A stretch of DNA of 64,000 bases from Paenibacillus sp. 481 (GCF_021223605.1 NZ_CP075175.1:3985501-4049500); one strand, 5' to 3'. Positions 8,604-17,006 are shown, numbered from the stretch's first letter. Numbers and translations are program-made. The notes: a model not told the origin generated them from the sequence alone.

Positions 8604-9311
8604 ATGAGTTTTCATATTGAAGCAAAAGTAGGCGACATTGCCGAGGCGATACTGCTTCCCGGCGATCCGATGCGTGCGAAATATATTGCGGAACACTATT
8701 TGGAGGATGCCGTCTGCTATAACCGTATCCGCGGTATCCTTGGGTACACGGGGACATATAAAGGCAAGCGCATTTCGGTTCAAGGAACGGGAATGGGCAT
8801 GCCGTCGATGTCGATTTATGCGACCGAGTTGGTTAATGACTACGGGGTGAAGAACTTGATTCGAATCGGATCAAGTGGTTCATATCATCCTGAAGTCAAG
8901 CATATGGATCTTGTACTAGGTACAGCAGTGTCCACAAGCTCGGCGATGTTCAAACATGAATTCGAGAATTTCTCCTACGCACCGGCGGCTAACTTTGGAC
9001 TGTTGAGGGCAGCGTATGATATGGGGGAGAAGTTGAACTTACCAGTGAGGGCTGGACTTGTCCAGACGGAGGATCATTTTTATGATGGCAATGCACCTAT
9101 GTATGAGAAGTTGGCTCAGTATCAAGTATTAGCGTGCGATAATGAGACAGCCGCATTGTATATGGTCGCTGCCAAATACAACGCCCGAGCGTTGTCCATT
9201 CTTACGGTTACGGATCATATGTTGACGGATCAGACCATTACTCCTGAGGAGCGTGAGACGTCTCTTCATGACATGATCCAATTGGGACTAGAGACAGCTA
9301 TTACGTTGTAA
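8604..9311 (+). CDS. deoD: Purine nucleoside phosphorylase DeoD type
   Basis: Protein of 235 residues, the usual DeoD length. It catalyses phosphorolysis of purine (deoxy)ribonucleosides to base and pentose-1-phosphate in the cytoplasm. LLPGDPMRAKYIAE (phosphate/active-site loop), GTGMGMPS, RIGSSGS and the catalytic Asp in TVTDHML are present. The normally strict ribose-binding VEMET segment reads ACDNETAAL here: the second Glu is kept, but the first Glu is Asp and the Met is Asn. The start is the ATG at 8604 with GGAGG 8 nt upstream, aligned with family N-termini. It follows pnuC and is closed by a terminator at 9334. Confidence 0.92.
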   Translation: MSFHIEAKVGDIAEAILLPGDPMRAKYIAEHYLEDAVCYNRIRGILGYTGTYKGKRISVQGTGMGMPSMSIYATELVNDYGVKNLIRIGSSGSYHPEVKHMDLVLGTAVSTSSAMFKHEFENFSYAPAANFGLLRAAYDMGEKLNLPVRAGLVQTEDHFYDGNAPMYEKLAQYQVLACDNETAALYMVAAKYNARALSILTVTDHMLTDQTITPEERETSLHDMIQLGLETAITL

Positions 9312-9333
9312 AGGCCATAGTAGATAATAGGGG

Positions 9334-9363
9334 AAAACACGATCCAGAGGGTTGTGTTTTTTT
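9334..9363 (+). terminator. Terminator after deoD
   Basis: AAAACAC and GTGTTTT arms enclose a 13-nt loop and run directly into a T-tract. It lies 23 bp after the deoD stop and closes the regulator-pnuC-deoD unit. Confidence 0.8.
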
Positions 9364-9600
9364 CGTGTTTGGAGGATGTGTACAAGGGATGGAACAACGA
9401 AGATGTCGGAATGTCTGATGTCTAACCACATCAAGGCTCGGAAAATGGTATCAAACGACTACGCATGAGCATGGTGACGCGTATTCTATCACGGAGCATG
9501 CAGACGCGTCTGCAGTTGCGTCTGCGTCTGCAACAGCAACTAGTAATGCCCTGCTACAACTGACGCAGACGTGCACGTAAACGTGCTCAACGTTATTTCA
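9364..9600. other. Intergenic stretch rich in CGTCTGC repeats
   Basis: No gene is seen. Around 9490-9575 it holds repeated and inverted CGTCTGC/GCAGACG units that could fold into hairpins. It leads directly into repeat copy B. Confidence 0.5.
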
Positions 9601-9784
9601 TAACGGTTACCACAGGTGCTATTTCGCCAAATTTACTTGGCTTCGATTTCTAACGGTTGCTGGTAAGCTTATTTCCCTGATTTCATTAGAAATCCAGCCT
9701 TTTTCATTAAAATAAGCGCTACCAGAACCGTTAAACTTCAAATTGCTTCAAATCCACGCAAATAACAACTGTGGCAACCGTTAG
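9601..9784. repeat. Dispersed 184-bp palindromic element, copy B
   Basis: Same element as at 6202, 16817 and 32676: starts TAACGGTTACCACAG, ends CTGTGGCAACCGTTA. These ends are inverted repeats, with an inner AACGGTT...AACCGTT pair and a central ATTTCATTAGAAAT palindrome. It is followed by tandem AGCAGATC repeats (9801-9846) and by a flank CAGCTGACCGCCAACC (9848) shared with copy C. Confidence 0.85.
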
Positions 9785-9800
9785 AGTTGAAACAGGAACA

Positions 9801-9846
9801 GCAGATCAGCAGATCAGCAGATCAGCAGATCAGCAGTTCAGCGGAT
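9801..9846. repeat. Tandem 8-bp repeat AGCAGATC
   Basis: Four or more head-to-tail copies of AGCAGATC followed by two diverged copies, directly after repeat copy B. Non-coding. Confidence 0.75.
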
Positions 9847-9936
9847 CAGCTGACCGCCAACCAATAAGTGTGATATCGCTGCCTACTGCCTGCAGCAACC
9901 GACAAATTGAGTAGATGAGACTATAGTGAAGCTTCA

Positions 9937-10557
9937 TTGACATTGTGGCAAAACATGGAATACAATTTTTTTATTCTGACTAGTCAGTATAAAAAAGTGG
10001 ATAAGGTTGCCGAGCATGCGGACTGCTCAAAGGGAGTCGTCATTTATTATTTTAAGAATAAGGATAATTTGACGATCGAAGCCTTCAAGGCGTTCATGGC
10101 CTACTATGGTCTAAAGTTACAATCAGAATTTGAACTTACAATGACACCAGGGGAAATGATTGACCTTACGCTGAAACATATCCTACCGCCATACCGTGAG
10201 GACACGGTATAGAGCATCAATGTATCGCAATTGGATGGAATTGAACAGATGTTTATTCCTTATAAGGATTCAGGCAAGCTCTTTCTACAATTTTTCTCAA
10301 AAGCGATGTTGAATCCTCATTTGCAGGAAGTTGTATCTAAGAGCTATTTGGCTGAACTCCACGGGATAGCCAAGATTTTTGATTACGGTAACAAGCTGGG
10401 GCAAATGTGTGTAGAAGATTCGCGAAACGCTGCATATGGGCTACTGGCGATGGTTGTAGGTCTAAGCTTTTTTAGGGTAGCGAATATACCGCCAGTAAAT
10501 GGCGAAGATAATCGAACCATTTGTGAAGATTATGTGCGCAGATTTACGGCCAATTAA
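9937..10557 (+). pseudogene. TetR family regulator, decayed
   Basis: Two open stretches in the same frame (9937-10212 and 10231-10557) read as one TetR-type protein: the HTH part KVAEHADCSKGVVIYYFKNK is followed by a helical ligand domain. An in-frame TAG at 10210-10212 interrupts it. The residues expected before the HTH are lost, and a plausible N-terminal stretch (SFIDIVAKHGIQ) lies in a different frame, so there is also a frameshift. Taken together this is a broken gene and not two small genes. The adjacent DUF4180 gene starts 13 bp later and may once have been its operon partner. Confidence 0.75.
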
Positions 10558-10569
10558 AGGAGGATGTTT

Positions 10570-10938
10570 ATGAATATACAGAAAGTAGAAACAGGCGGAG
10601 CAAATATTGCAGTCGTGAGCAGCAGCGAGATATTAATAGAGGATGTTCAGTCAGCATTGGATCTGATGGCAACCGTTCGATATGAAACAGACTGCGATCG
10701 ATTTGTGCTGCATAAATCGGTGCTCAATGAAAGCTTTTTCGATTTGAAAACGCGCCTTGCAGGCGAAATCCTGCAAAAGTTCATCAATTATCATGTGAAG
10801 GTTGCGATTGTAGGAGATTTCACGGCGTACTCCAGTAAAAGCTTGCGAGATTTCATCTATGAGTGTAATAACGGAAAGGATATCTTTTTCTTGCCGACGG
10901 AACAACAGGCGATTGAAAAGTTAAGCTTGTTGAAGTAG
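10570..10938 (+). CDS. DUF4180 domain protein
   Basis: Protein of 122 residues matching the DUF4180 pattern: a ligand-like N-terminal strand region (IAVVSSSEILIEDVQSALDLMATVRYETDCDRFVLHKS), a central FFDLKTRLAGEILQKFINY helix and a C-terminal DFIYECNNGKDIFFLPTEQQAIEKL. Function is unknown. The start is the ATG at 10570 with AAAGGAGG 6 nt upstream; the ATG at 10564 directly abuts that site. It lies right after a decayed TetR gene and before a terminator, so it looks like the intact half of a former operon. Confidence 0.8.
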   Translation: MNIQKVETGGANIAVVSSSEILIEDVQSALDLMATVRYETDCDRFVLHKSVLNESFFDLKTRLAGEILQKFINYHVKVAIVGDFTAYSSKSLRDFIYECNNGKDIFFLPTEQQAIEKLSLLK

Positions 10939-11007
10939 GCGATGATCGAGAGGGCGATAAAAGGCATGCGTAGTGAGGAACATTAGGTTCCACAACAGTA
11001 CACATCC

Positions 11008-11037
11008 AACGCAACCTGATGAGGGTTGCGTTTTTTT
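11008..11037 (+). terminator. Terminator after the DUF4180 gene
   Basis: AACGCAACC and GGTTGCGTT form a perfect 9-bp stem around a short loop, followed by seven T. Confidence 0.85.
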
Positions 11038-11128
11038 GATTTGGGGAGAGCCTCAATGGGGGCGACCGCATATTTCACATTACATTAAGATGGTATACAA
11101 TCTGGATTAAGTTTGCTCGTATATTCTG

Positions 11129-11495
11129 ATGTTGCTGAGAAATGAAACAGAGGAGAGAGCACCGTATGAGTATGTTTCGAAAATTTCACCGTGGGATAGC
11201 TATTATATTGACTTTTATCGTAGTGTCCGGATTAGTAAGCGGGACTGGTTCACTATCAAAAGTATCAGCGTCGCCCGTGTCATCACAAACTTAATTAGTA
11301 ATACACTGCGATATAATCAAGCAGGAACTGTGCTATATGTATCATGTGAACAAAAAGAAGGAAATGTCATTCTGTGGATCGGAGATAATGGAATTGGCGT
11401 TAGTGAACAAATCAAGGAATATATTTTTGAATGATTTATACGTGGTGACAGTTCAGTTAAAGACGGAACGGGGCTCGATCCCCCTAGGTTCCATC
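11129..11495 (+). pseudogene. Histidine kinase ATPase-domain fragment fused to signal-peptide relic
   Basis: From about 11270 the frame reads a sensor-kinase HATPase_c piece: an N-box NLISNTLRYN, then IGDNGIGVSEQI. A TGA at 11432 cuts it, and the expected continuation (FIRGDSSVKDGTGL) follows in frame after the stop. The DimHpt/H-box part is absent. Upstream, a different frame starting at ATG 11166 reads a convincing signal peptide (MFRKFHRGIAIILTFIVVSG) that ends after about 40 residues. So two unrelated gene relics appear joined here, probably by deletion. No functional product is expected. Confidence 0.65.
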
Positions 11496-11507
11496 AAATA
11501 ATAACTC

Positions 11508-11559
11508 AAAGGGCTATCTGCTTAAGGTCTAAGATCTTGAGAGATAGTCCTTTATTTTT
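11508..11559 (+). terminator. Intrinsic terminator
   Basis: AAAGGGCTATCT and AGATAGTCCTTT arms (one mismatch) enclose about 22 nt and are followed by a T-rich tract. It probably belonged to the decayed kinase gene upstream. Confidence 0.65.
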
Positions 11560-11622
11560 ATTACATTAAAATGGGGAATTGGTATCTTCGGGCTACAGCA
11601 AAGGTAGTATAGAAAAAAGTGC

Positions 11623-12234
11623 TTAACTGTAAAGATTAGTAGGGCCCAGCAAATGTAGACGCTTCAACTGTTTGGCCATATATTTAGGCGTATATATTAA
11701 ATCGTTCTCCAACCATTGCATAATAATGCCGAGATGTGCGGAGGTCGTGTAACGGATAATCATTTCACGCGGAACCTTCAGCTGCTCATCGCGAGGCTGA
11801 GCTAAAGCGGAGCGATGATACAAAGCAGTACTAATGGCTTGTTCCATTCGTCCCGCAAAGCCAGGCAATCCATTTACGCCAAGCATGACTTTATAAAATG
11901 AAGCATTGGCAGCGATATGTTCGAGCTGGAGAATGAACGAATGCGGCGGGATATCCGAATCCATGCAAAAATCTTCGGCTTCGAAAGCGGGCGGGAGCTG
12001 AATCGTGGTGTGGAATTCTTGCAGCATTTCGCTGACGACTTTGTCCAAGAGATCATATTTGTCTTGGTAATGGAGATAGAAGGTAGCGCGGTTAATTTGT
12101 GCCCGCGCCGTAAGATCGCGAACGGATATAGGAGCGAAGCCCTTCTCGTCCATTAACGAAATCAGTGCATCTCTGATCACCAGTAGGGTTCGTTTGATAC
12201 GCGGATCAAGCGGTTTGTTGACCGTAGATGGCAT
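11623..12234 (-). CDS. TetR/AcrR family regulator, probable repressor of the DHA2 pump
   Basis: Protein of 203 residues. The N-terminal HTH lies at about residues 30-60 (ISVRDLTARAQINRATFYLHY), and the C-terminal helical domain resembles TetR_C types that follow an FYLHYQDKYDLLD linker. It is transcribed divergently from an MFS efflux gene (start 12417) with about 180 bp between them. That gap contains an inverted repeat TAACCG-N6-CGGTTA (12281-12298), a likely operator. The inferred role is repression of the efflux pump and of itself, relieved by a pump substrate. The N-terminal 17 residues are basic and may contribute to DNA contact. Confidence 0.85.
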   Translation of the reverse strand: MPSTVNKPLDPRIKRTLLVIRDALISLMDEKGFAPISVRDLTARAQINRATFYLHYQDKYDLLDKVVSEMLQEFHTTIQLPPAFEAEDFCMDSDIPPHSFILQLEHIAANASFYKVMLGVNGLPGFAGRMEQAISTALYHRSALAQPRDEQLKVPREMIIRYTTSAHLGIIMQWLENDLIYTPKYMAKQLKRLHLLGPTNLYS

Positions 12235-12280
12235 TATAGGTAGCTCCTTTGTCTAACAAGTATTTTATATTCGACACCGA

Positions 12281-12298
12281 TAACCGTATTGTCGGTTA
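12281..12298. promoter_or_regulatory. Candidate TetR operator between tetR and DHA2 transporter
   Basis: Perfect inverted repeat TAACCG-TATTGT-CGGTTA in the divergent intergenic region. Position and symmetry fit a TetR-family operator; binding itself is inferred. Confidence 0.55.
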
Positions 12299-12416
12299 AG
12301 CAACTTTTGCTACAAAATTGACGGTTGCCTACATTTCCCATCCCTTTTATTCTAAACAACACAGCATTGCATTTGCAACACTGTGCTGAATAGTGTGCTA
12401 GGAGGAGTGATTGGAA

Positions 12417-13817
12417 ATGTCGAGTAAACAGCCAAAAGTAGGATTAATTACAACGGGATTGCTGATGGGTTTGATTTTATCATCATTAGATCAGACTATT
12501 GTTTCTACTGCCATGCCGTCCATTGTAAAAGGATTAGGAGGAGGTTCCCTTTATAGTTGGGTGTTTGCGATCTATATGCTGGCTTCCACAGCGACTATGC
12601 CCATCTACGGGAAGCTAGCCGATTTATATGGACGGCGGCGGATGTATGTGATCGGGCTATCGCTTTTTTTAGCAGGTTCATTACTTTGTGGAATGGCCGG
12701 AACGATGGAGCAACTCATTTTATTTAGGGGGATTCAGGGATTGGGAGCGGGAGCCCTTATGCCTATTGCCTTCACCATCGTAGCCGACATTTTTCCTCCG
12801 GAACGTAGAGGAAAGTTCATGGGATTGTTCGGTGCCGTTTTTGCAATCTCTAGTATTTTGGGGCCGACGCTCGGTGGAATTTTGACGGATTATGGTCAGT
12901 GGAGATGGATTTTCCTTATAAATCTGCCTATCGGTATGATCGCATTAATCGTTATGGCGACGGTGTTGCAAGAAAATCGGAGAAACGATGAGAAGCTTAC
13001 CATCGATTGGCTCGGAGCGATTACTTTGACCGGAGGGATCGTGTCTGTGCTTCTTGCCCTAGTAATGGGCGGCCTAAGCTATGCATGGGGTTCTGCTCCG
13101 ATTATAGGTTTGTTTGCCACGGGTGGTGTCCTTGTCGGCTTGTTCATATGGATCGAAACGGTGACGAAGGAACCGATCATCCCGTTGCATCTATTTCGGT
13201 TACGCACGATAGCTTGCGGCAATTTCGCCGGTTTTTTTGTGAGCGCGGCCATGTTCAGTACTATCACCTATATTCCGCTGTACGTTCAGGAAATTATCGG
13301 TGTTAGCCCTTCGATCACGGGGTATATTGTGACGCCGCTTATGCTATCGACGGTAGTGACGTCTACGATGAGCGGGCGGTTTATGAATCGCTTTACCTAT
13401 CGTACGATTCTGGCATGTAGCTTACTGTTTATGCTCGTGGGGCTTATCCTGCTGGGACTAATGACCGTCGATACGTCGAAAACGCAAGTGATCGCGTATA
13501 TGGTCATCACCGGTCTCGGAATGGGAGCAGTATATCCGACGCTGGGGATGGCAGCTGTGAACGCGGTCGATTGGCATCATCGGGGTGTCGCTACTTCGTC
13601 ATCCCAATTTTTTCGTTCCATGGGTGGAACGATCGGGGTAAGTGTGCTCGGCAGTCTGCTAAGTCGGGAACTGCAGACGGGTGTAAATGTGGACAAGGTG
13701 GAATTAAGTCATGCGCTGTCTCAGATTTTTTTGCTGAGTGCTGTATTTGCGGGCATCAGTCTGATCGCCTGCCTCTTCATCGGAAATACACGGCTGATTC
13801 AAACTTCGAAAAGATAG
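12417..13817 (+). CDS. MFS drug efflux transporter, DHA2 (14-TM) family
   Basis: Protein of 466 residues with about 14 membrane spans. Typical DHA2 motifs are present: LDQTIVSTAMPSI in TM1 (motif D1), GKLADLYGRRRMYVIG in the first loop (motif A), RGIQGLGAGALMPIA, and LGPTLGGILTDYGQWRWIF (motif C region). It should export toxic organic compounds using the proton gradient. The start ATG at 12417 has GGAGGAG 9 nt upstream; TTG at 12411 is too close to the site. A divergent TetR gene and an intergenic dyad suggest local repression. Confidence 0.92.
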   Translation: MSSKQPKVGLITTGLLMGLILSSLDQTIVSTAMPSIVKGLGGGSLYSWVFAIYMLASTATMPIYGKLADLYGRRRMYVIGLSLFLAGSLLCGMAGTMEQLILFRGIQGLGAGALMPIAFTIVADIFPPERRGKFMGLFGAVFAISSILGPTLGGILTDYGQWRWIFLINLPIGMIALIVMATVLQENRRNDEKLTIDWLGAITLTGGIVSVLLALVMGGLSYAWGSAPIIGLFATGGVLVGLFIWIETVTKEPIIPLHLFRLRTIACGNFAGFFVSAAMFSTITYIPLYVQEIIGVSPSITGYIVTPLMLSTVVTSTMSGRFMNRFTYRTILACSLLFMLVGLILLGLMTVDTSKTQVIAYMVITGLGMGAVYPTLGMAAVNAVDWHHRGVATSSSQFFRSMGGTIGVSVLGSLLSRELQTGVNVDKVELSHALSQIFLLSAVFAGISLIACLFIGNTRLIQTSKR

Positions 13818-13822
13818 GGCAG

Positions 13823-13996
13823 ATGAAAGGAACTAATAGAGGAGGTGAATTTCTGGATAACGAGAATGAAGCAGCAGAAAAGGCTTATCTTAGAATGAAA
13901 ATGGAATTATTACAGCCCTTTTTTAAGAAGAGTGGGTGTATAAGATTTTTATCATTATTTCAGAAATACGGAACTGATATCGAAAAAAGGCGGTGA
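13823..13996 (+). CDS. Possible small protein downstream of the DHA2 pump
   Basis: Open frame of up to 57 codons beginning 5 bp after the transporter stop. A strong AGAGGAGGTG at 13838-13847 is followed by no ATG, GTG or TTG in frame at the right distance (a CTG lies there), so the start is unclear. The peptide is charged and helical (NEAAEKAYLRMKMELLQPFF...). I recognise no family; it could be a co-translated small protein or chance. Confidence 0.35.
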   Translation: MKGTNRGGEFLDNENEAAEKAYLRMKMELLQPFFKKSGCIRFLSLFQKYGTDIEKRR

Positions 13997-14009
13997 ACTG
14001 AACTGAATT

Positions 14010-14054
14010 TTCCCACCTAGGGGTACGGAAGACTGAAATACCCCTAGGTGGGAA
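14010..14054. terminator. Perfect 16-bp inverted repeat between convergent genes
   Basis: TTCCCACCTAGGGGTA and TACCCCTAGGTGGGAA are perfectly complementary with a 13-nt loop. It lies between the DHA2 region (plus) and a TetR gene (minus) that converge here. Neither side has a good T-run, so it may act as a bidirectional weak terminator or an mRNA-protecting hairpin. Confidence 0.55.
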
Positions 14055-14073
14055 TCTGACAAGCAAAGCTCGA

Positions 14074-14673
14074 TCACGACTCACACAATTCCTCTAAATG
14101 ACGAGTCAAAATGGATGCTATTTTCTCCTCGGAAGCCTCACTAGGATGCATGAAACAATGAAGGGCCAATCCGTCCACTAGGGCATAAAGCCGATCCATT
14201 TCATAATGGGGATCGATCCCTTTCTTAGCCAACTTCAAGTGAATAAGCGCATCGATGACCAACTTGATCAATAGATAGGTTTCTTCATAGATTTTGGCGT
14301 TCAGCGGTTTTAATGCGGGCGTACTCACTGCTTTGGCGTTATACCAAAGCCATACCTCCATTTCTAGTCTTGTTTCGTTATGAATGGGCAGCAGTTGCAT
14401 TGTAAGATGGATAAGTTGCTGCATAGTAGGAGTGGATGTGGAAGCGATCATCGCTTGAATGCGCTTCCCTGCCTTGCTGCTTACGAGTTCCATGAGATAG
14501 ATGTACAGATCCGCTTGGCTGGGAAAATAATGGCGCATGGAGCCCATGGACAACCCGGCTTCCTTCGCAATATTGCGTACACTCGCCGCTTCCACACCGT
14601 CCCGACTAACAATTTTCCAGGCAACTTCAGCAATCATTTCTCTTTGAGTGTCATGGTTTACGATTTTTGGCAT
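14074..14673 (-). CDS. TetR family transcriptional regulator
   Basis: Protein of 199 residues. The HTH is at about residues 28-50 (SVRNIAKEAGLSMGSMRHYF), followed by a helical ligand-binding domain with the TetR_C_6/BetI-like layout (LEMEVWLWYNAKAVSTPAL). The start is placed at the ATG at 14673. A perfect -10 box TATAAT (14680-14685) ends only 6 nt before it, so the transcript could be leaderless. A palindromic TAGCAC-ACC-GTGCTA at 14702-14716 would overlap its -35 region and lies between it and ydbS, fitting autoregulation and control of ydbST. Confidence 0.87.
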   Translation of the reverse strand: MPKIVNHDTQREMIAEVAWKIVSRDGVEAASVRNIAKEAGLSMGSMRHYFPSQADLYIYLMELVSSKAGKRIQAMIASTSTPTMQQLIHLTMQLLPIHNETRLEMEVWLWYNAKAVSTPALKPLNAKIYEETYLLIKLVIDALIHLKLAKKGIDPHYEMDRLYALVDGLALHCFMHPSEASEEKIASILTRHLEELCES

Positions 14674-14701
14674 GTCTTCATTATACCACACTTGATTTAT
14701 T

Positions 14702-14716
14702 TAGCACACCGTGCTA
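14702..14716. promoter_or_regulatory. Candidate TetR operator between tetR and ydbS
   Basis: Perfect palindrome TAGCAC-ACC-GTGCTA in the 89-bp gap between the divergent genes. On the minus strand it overlaps the -35 position of the promoter whose -10 is TATAAT at 14685-14680. Confidence 0.6.
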
Positions 14717-14761
14717 TATTGGCTCGAGAGTTCAAAATTTTGGAAGGGGAGTTGTTCCGCA

Positions 14762-15241
14762 TTGCGTGAAGAGCTTGCAGGGAAAATCGACAAGAATGCG
14801 CTTATGGTGTGGAGGCTGACAGCGATGATTATCCTTTCGCCATCCATTCTTATTTTAGCTGCCTTGTTACTATTGTCGTTAATGTTTCATTGGCCACTTT
14901 GGATATTTTCGTCTGTGCTAATCTTGAGCTTGCTCTCGGTCCTTATTTTAGTCGTTATTATTCCAATACGCCGCTACAATCGCTGGTCTTATGCTATCCA
15001 AGAACAATCGATAGAGTTGCATCACGGCATTTGGCTGTGGAAGCGTACGATGATTCCGATGGTACGCGTTCAACATGTTGATATGAAGCAAGGGCCGTTG
15101 CTGCGCCGTTATGGTTTAGCGTCCATTACGATTTCAACCGCAGCTGGAAGTCACCAGATTCCAGCGCTTACGGTACAGACGGCTGAACAGGTTCAGCGGC
15201 AAGTTATGGCCTATGCGGAGGTTTCGGATGAAGATCTCTAA
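14762..15241 (+). CDS. ydbS: YdbS-like membrane protein with bPH2 (DUF304) domain
   Basis: Protein of 159 residues, the same length as Bacillus subtilis YdbS. Two N-terminal membrane spans (residues ~20-65) are followed by one bacterial PH-like domain (SIELHHGIWLWKRTMIPMVRVQHVDMKQGPL, then RRYGLASITISTAAG). The start is a TTG at 14762 with GGAAGGGGAG about 10 nt upstream. It overlaps ydbT by 14 bp. In B. subtilis the YdbS-YdbT pair is SigW-dependent and linked to resistance against antimicrobials from other bacilli; here a divergent TetR gene suggests different control. Confidence 0.85.
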   Translation: MREELAGKIDKNALMVWRLTAMIILSPSILILAALLLLSLMFHWPLWIFSSVLILSLLSVLILVVIIPIRRYNRWSYAIQEQSIELHHGIWLWKRTMIPMVRVQHVDMKQGPLLRRYGLASITISTAAGSHQIPALTVQTAEQVQRQVMAYAEVSDEDL

Positions 15242-16673
15242 TCCTAGTATCTCGGACACAGCCAAACGGCTCCACCCCGTATCCCTGCTTTTTTTTGCGG
15301 CTAAGACGCTCAAGGAATCACTACATGCTCTGCCGCTTGTCCCGCTGCTCGTATTTCTCGCCTCCCTGATTTATGGGGATAACGTCAGTTGGGTAGCCGT
15401 CTCCGTGTTGGCTGGTAGTTTTGTGTTTTTGCTTATCTTCGTTTTCGGCTGGATACGCTGGTATCGTTACAAATACGTCTTGGAGCAGGGCAGATTATAC
15501 ATAGAGCAAGGCGTCTGGTTTCGAAAAAAAACATGGATGGCTAAGGAGCGGGTGTTGTCGCTCGATTTGACCGTCAGAATGTATCAGCGCCCGTTTGGTT
15601 TAGTGAGTCTCAACATCAGTACCGCGGGAGCTGGCGATTCGGTTGAGGAACTCAGTTCAATCAGCAGAGCTGAAGCCGAACGAATCCGCGCGGCACTCAC
15701 ATTATCCCCTCTAGAGAGAAGCCAAGCCCGCTCGACTGACACGCAGAGTCACATCTCGCTGGCGCTCGGCGATCTACTGAATTATAGCGTTAGCTCTGTT
15801 CGTATAGGCATTGTGTTAGCGGTGTTCGGGGCTATTGTCGCCCGCTTTGATGATGTTAGAGCTGTGTTTGATATTTGGAAATTCATTATCGAGGGATTTG
15901 GTTCGCTGTGGTTTGTATGGTTTCCACTCCTGTTAATGGCTGCTGCATGGCTGATCGCTGTCATATTTACGATTCTTATGGATTTCAATTATGAGCTGGA
16001 ACGAAGCGACGATAACCTTATTATTCGCAGAGGATTGCTGGATAAAAAAACGGTCACGATTTCCCTCCAGCGCATTCAGGCGGTGAAGGTGGTGGGAAAT
16101 ATGTTTCGCAGGCCGTTCGGCTTAGTGAGCGTCTATATCGTAATAGCCGGAAAAAAGGAGAGCGACACGAGTTCCATCATTCTTTATCCGCTCCTGAAAA
16201 TATCCAAACTGGACGGATTTTTGAAAAGTTTTGTGCCGGGCTTTGAGTTGCCGGTGCAGTGGCATGGACGACCAGAGCCATCAGCAAGAAGCCATTTTAT
16301 GTTGCTACCGATATCACTTTGTTTGTTCATCGTGGTTCCAGGCATGATATGGCTTCCTGGCTACTATGGATGGTTAACGCTTGTGCTGCCTGTGGTGGCA
16401 GCCCTTTGGGGCGAGCTTCGGTATAGGCAAGCGGCATGGTCGGTACAAGATGGTCAGCTTGCCATCCGTTACGGTGGTTTTTCGCTGCGGCGGGTGCTGA
16501 TTCCGAAGAAGCGGATGCAGTGGCATCGGATATCTCAGACGGCATTGCAAGCGAGAAGAGGCCATGCCACTTTAAAAATAGCGGTTGCTGGCGGGAGGGA
16601 ACCAGCTGTATTTGCGATCCGTCATGCTCCGCATTCGAGAGTAAGCGAAGTCGCGCATTTTTTAGAGGGGTGA
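15228..16673 (+). CDS. ydbT: YdbT-like membrane protein with three bPH2 domains
   Basis: Protein of 481 residues with alternating membrane spans and three bacterial PH-like (DUF304) domains, near residues 80-150, 255-325 and 390-480. Each has the RI/V-Q(S/A)V-like strand and a YGLxSV/FGLVS turn (RPFGLVSLNISTAG, RPFGLVSVYIVIAG, RRGHATLKIAVAG). The start ATG at 15228 has GCGGAGG 6 nt upstream inside ydbS; the 14-bp overlap implies coupling. It probably acts with YdbS at the membrane in envelope stress or bacteriocin resistance. The biochemical function is not known. Confidence 0.86.
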   Translation: MKISNPSISDTAKRLHPVSLLFFAAKTLKESLHALPLVPLLVFLASLIYGDNVSWVAVSVLAGSFVFLLIFVFGWIRWYRYKYVLEQGRLYIEQGVWFRKKTWMAKERVLSLDLTVRMYQRPFGLVSLNISTAGAGDSVEELSSISRAEAERIRAALTLSPLERSQARSTDTQSHISLALGDLLNYSVSSVRIGIVLAVFGAIVARFDDVRAVFDIWKFIIEGFGSLWFVWFPLLLMAAAWLIAVIFTILMDFNYELERSDDNLIIRRGLLDKKTVTISLQRIQAVKVVGNMFRRPFGLVSVYIVIAGKKESDTSSIILYPLLKISKLDGFLKSFVPGFELPVQWHGRPEPSARSHFMLLPISLCLFIVVPGMIWLPGYYGWLTLVLPVVAALWGELRYRQAAWSVQDGQLAIRYGGFSLRRVLIPKKRMQWHRISQTALQARRGHATLKIAVAGGREPAVFAIRHAPHSRVSEVAHFLEG

Positions 16674-16816
16674 AAGGAGGGGGCATCTTCCCCCCGTAGT
16701 TCATGCAGGAAGAATTTCTTGATCCATGGGGGAAGAACCCCTTGGTTTGCTGGTTTGCTTGGTTTGCTGGTTTCGCACGCTCGGTCGGCCGGGCGACTGG
16801 CCGTAAAGATATTTCA

Positions 16817-16999
16817 TAACGGTTACCACAGTGGTTATTTCGCCAGATGTACATGGTTTTAATTTCTAACGGTTGTGAGTGAGCTTATTACTCCGATTTC
16901 ATTAGAAATCCAGCAATTTGCACGATAATAAGCGCTACTATAACCGTTACATTTCTAATTGCATCTAATCTGCTGAAATAACAACTGTGGCGACCGTTA
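16817..16999. repeat. Dispersed 183-bp palindromic element, copy C
   Basis: Outer inverted repeats 16817-16841 and 16975-16999 (TAACGG...TTATTTC against GAAATAAC...CCGTTA). Inner inverted repeats are 16867-16890 and 16926-16949 (AACGGTT...CTTATTA against TAATAAGC...AACCGTTA). The centre is ATTTCATTAGAAAT at 16896-16909. No reading frame is kept. Confidence 0.87.
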
Positions 17000-17006
17000 G
17001 TAGTGG

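Noticed and set aside
9937..10557. Two separate small genes
   Set aside because: They are in the same frame and read as one TetR protein across a single TAG stop, so a pseudogene is the better call.
16327..16854. Minus-strand 175-codon frame over ydbT
   Set aside because: Antisense to the clear bPH2 domain gene, low-complexity composition, no ribosome binding site.
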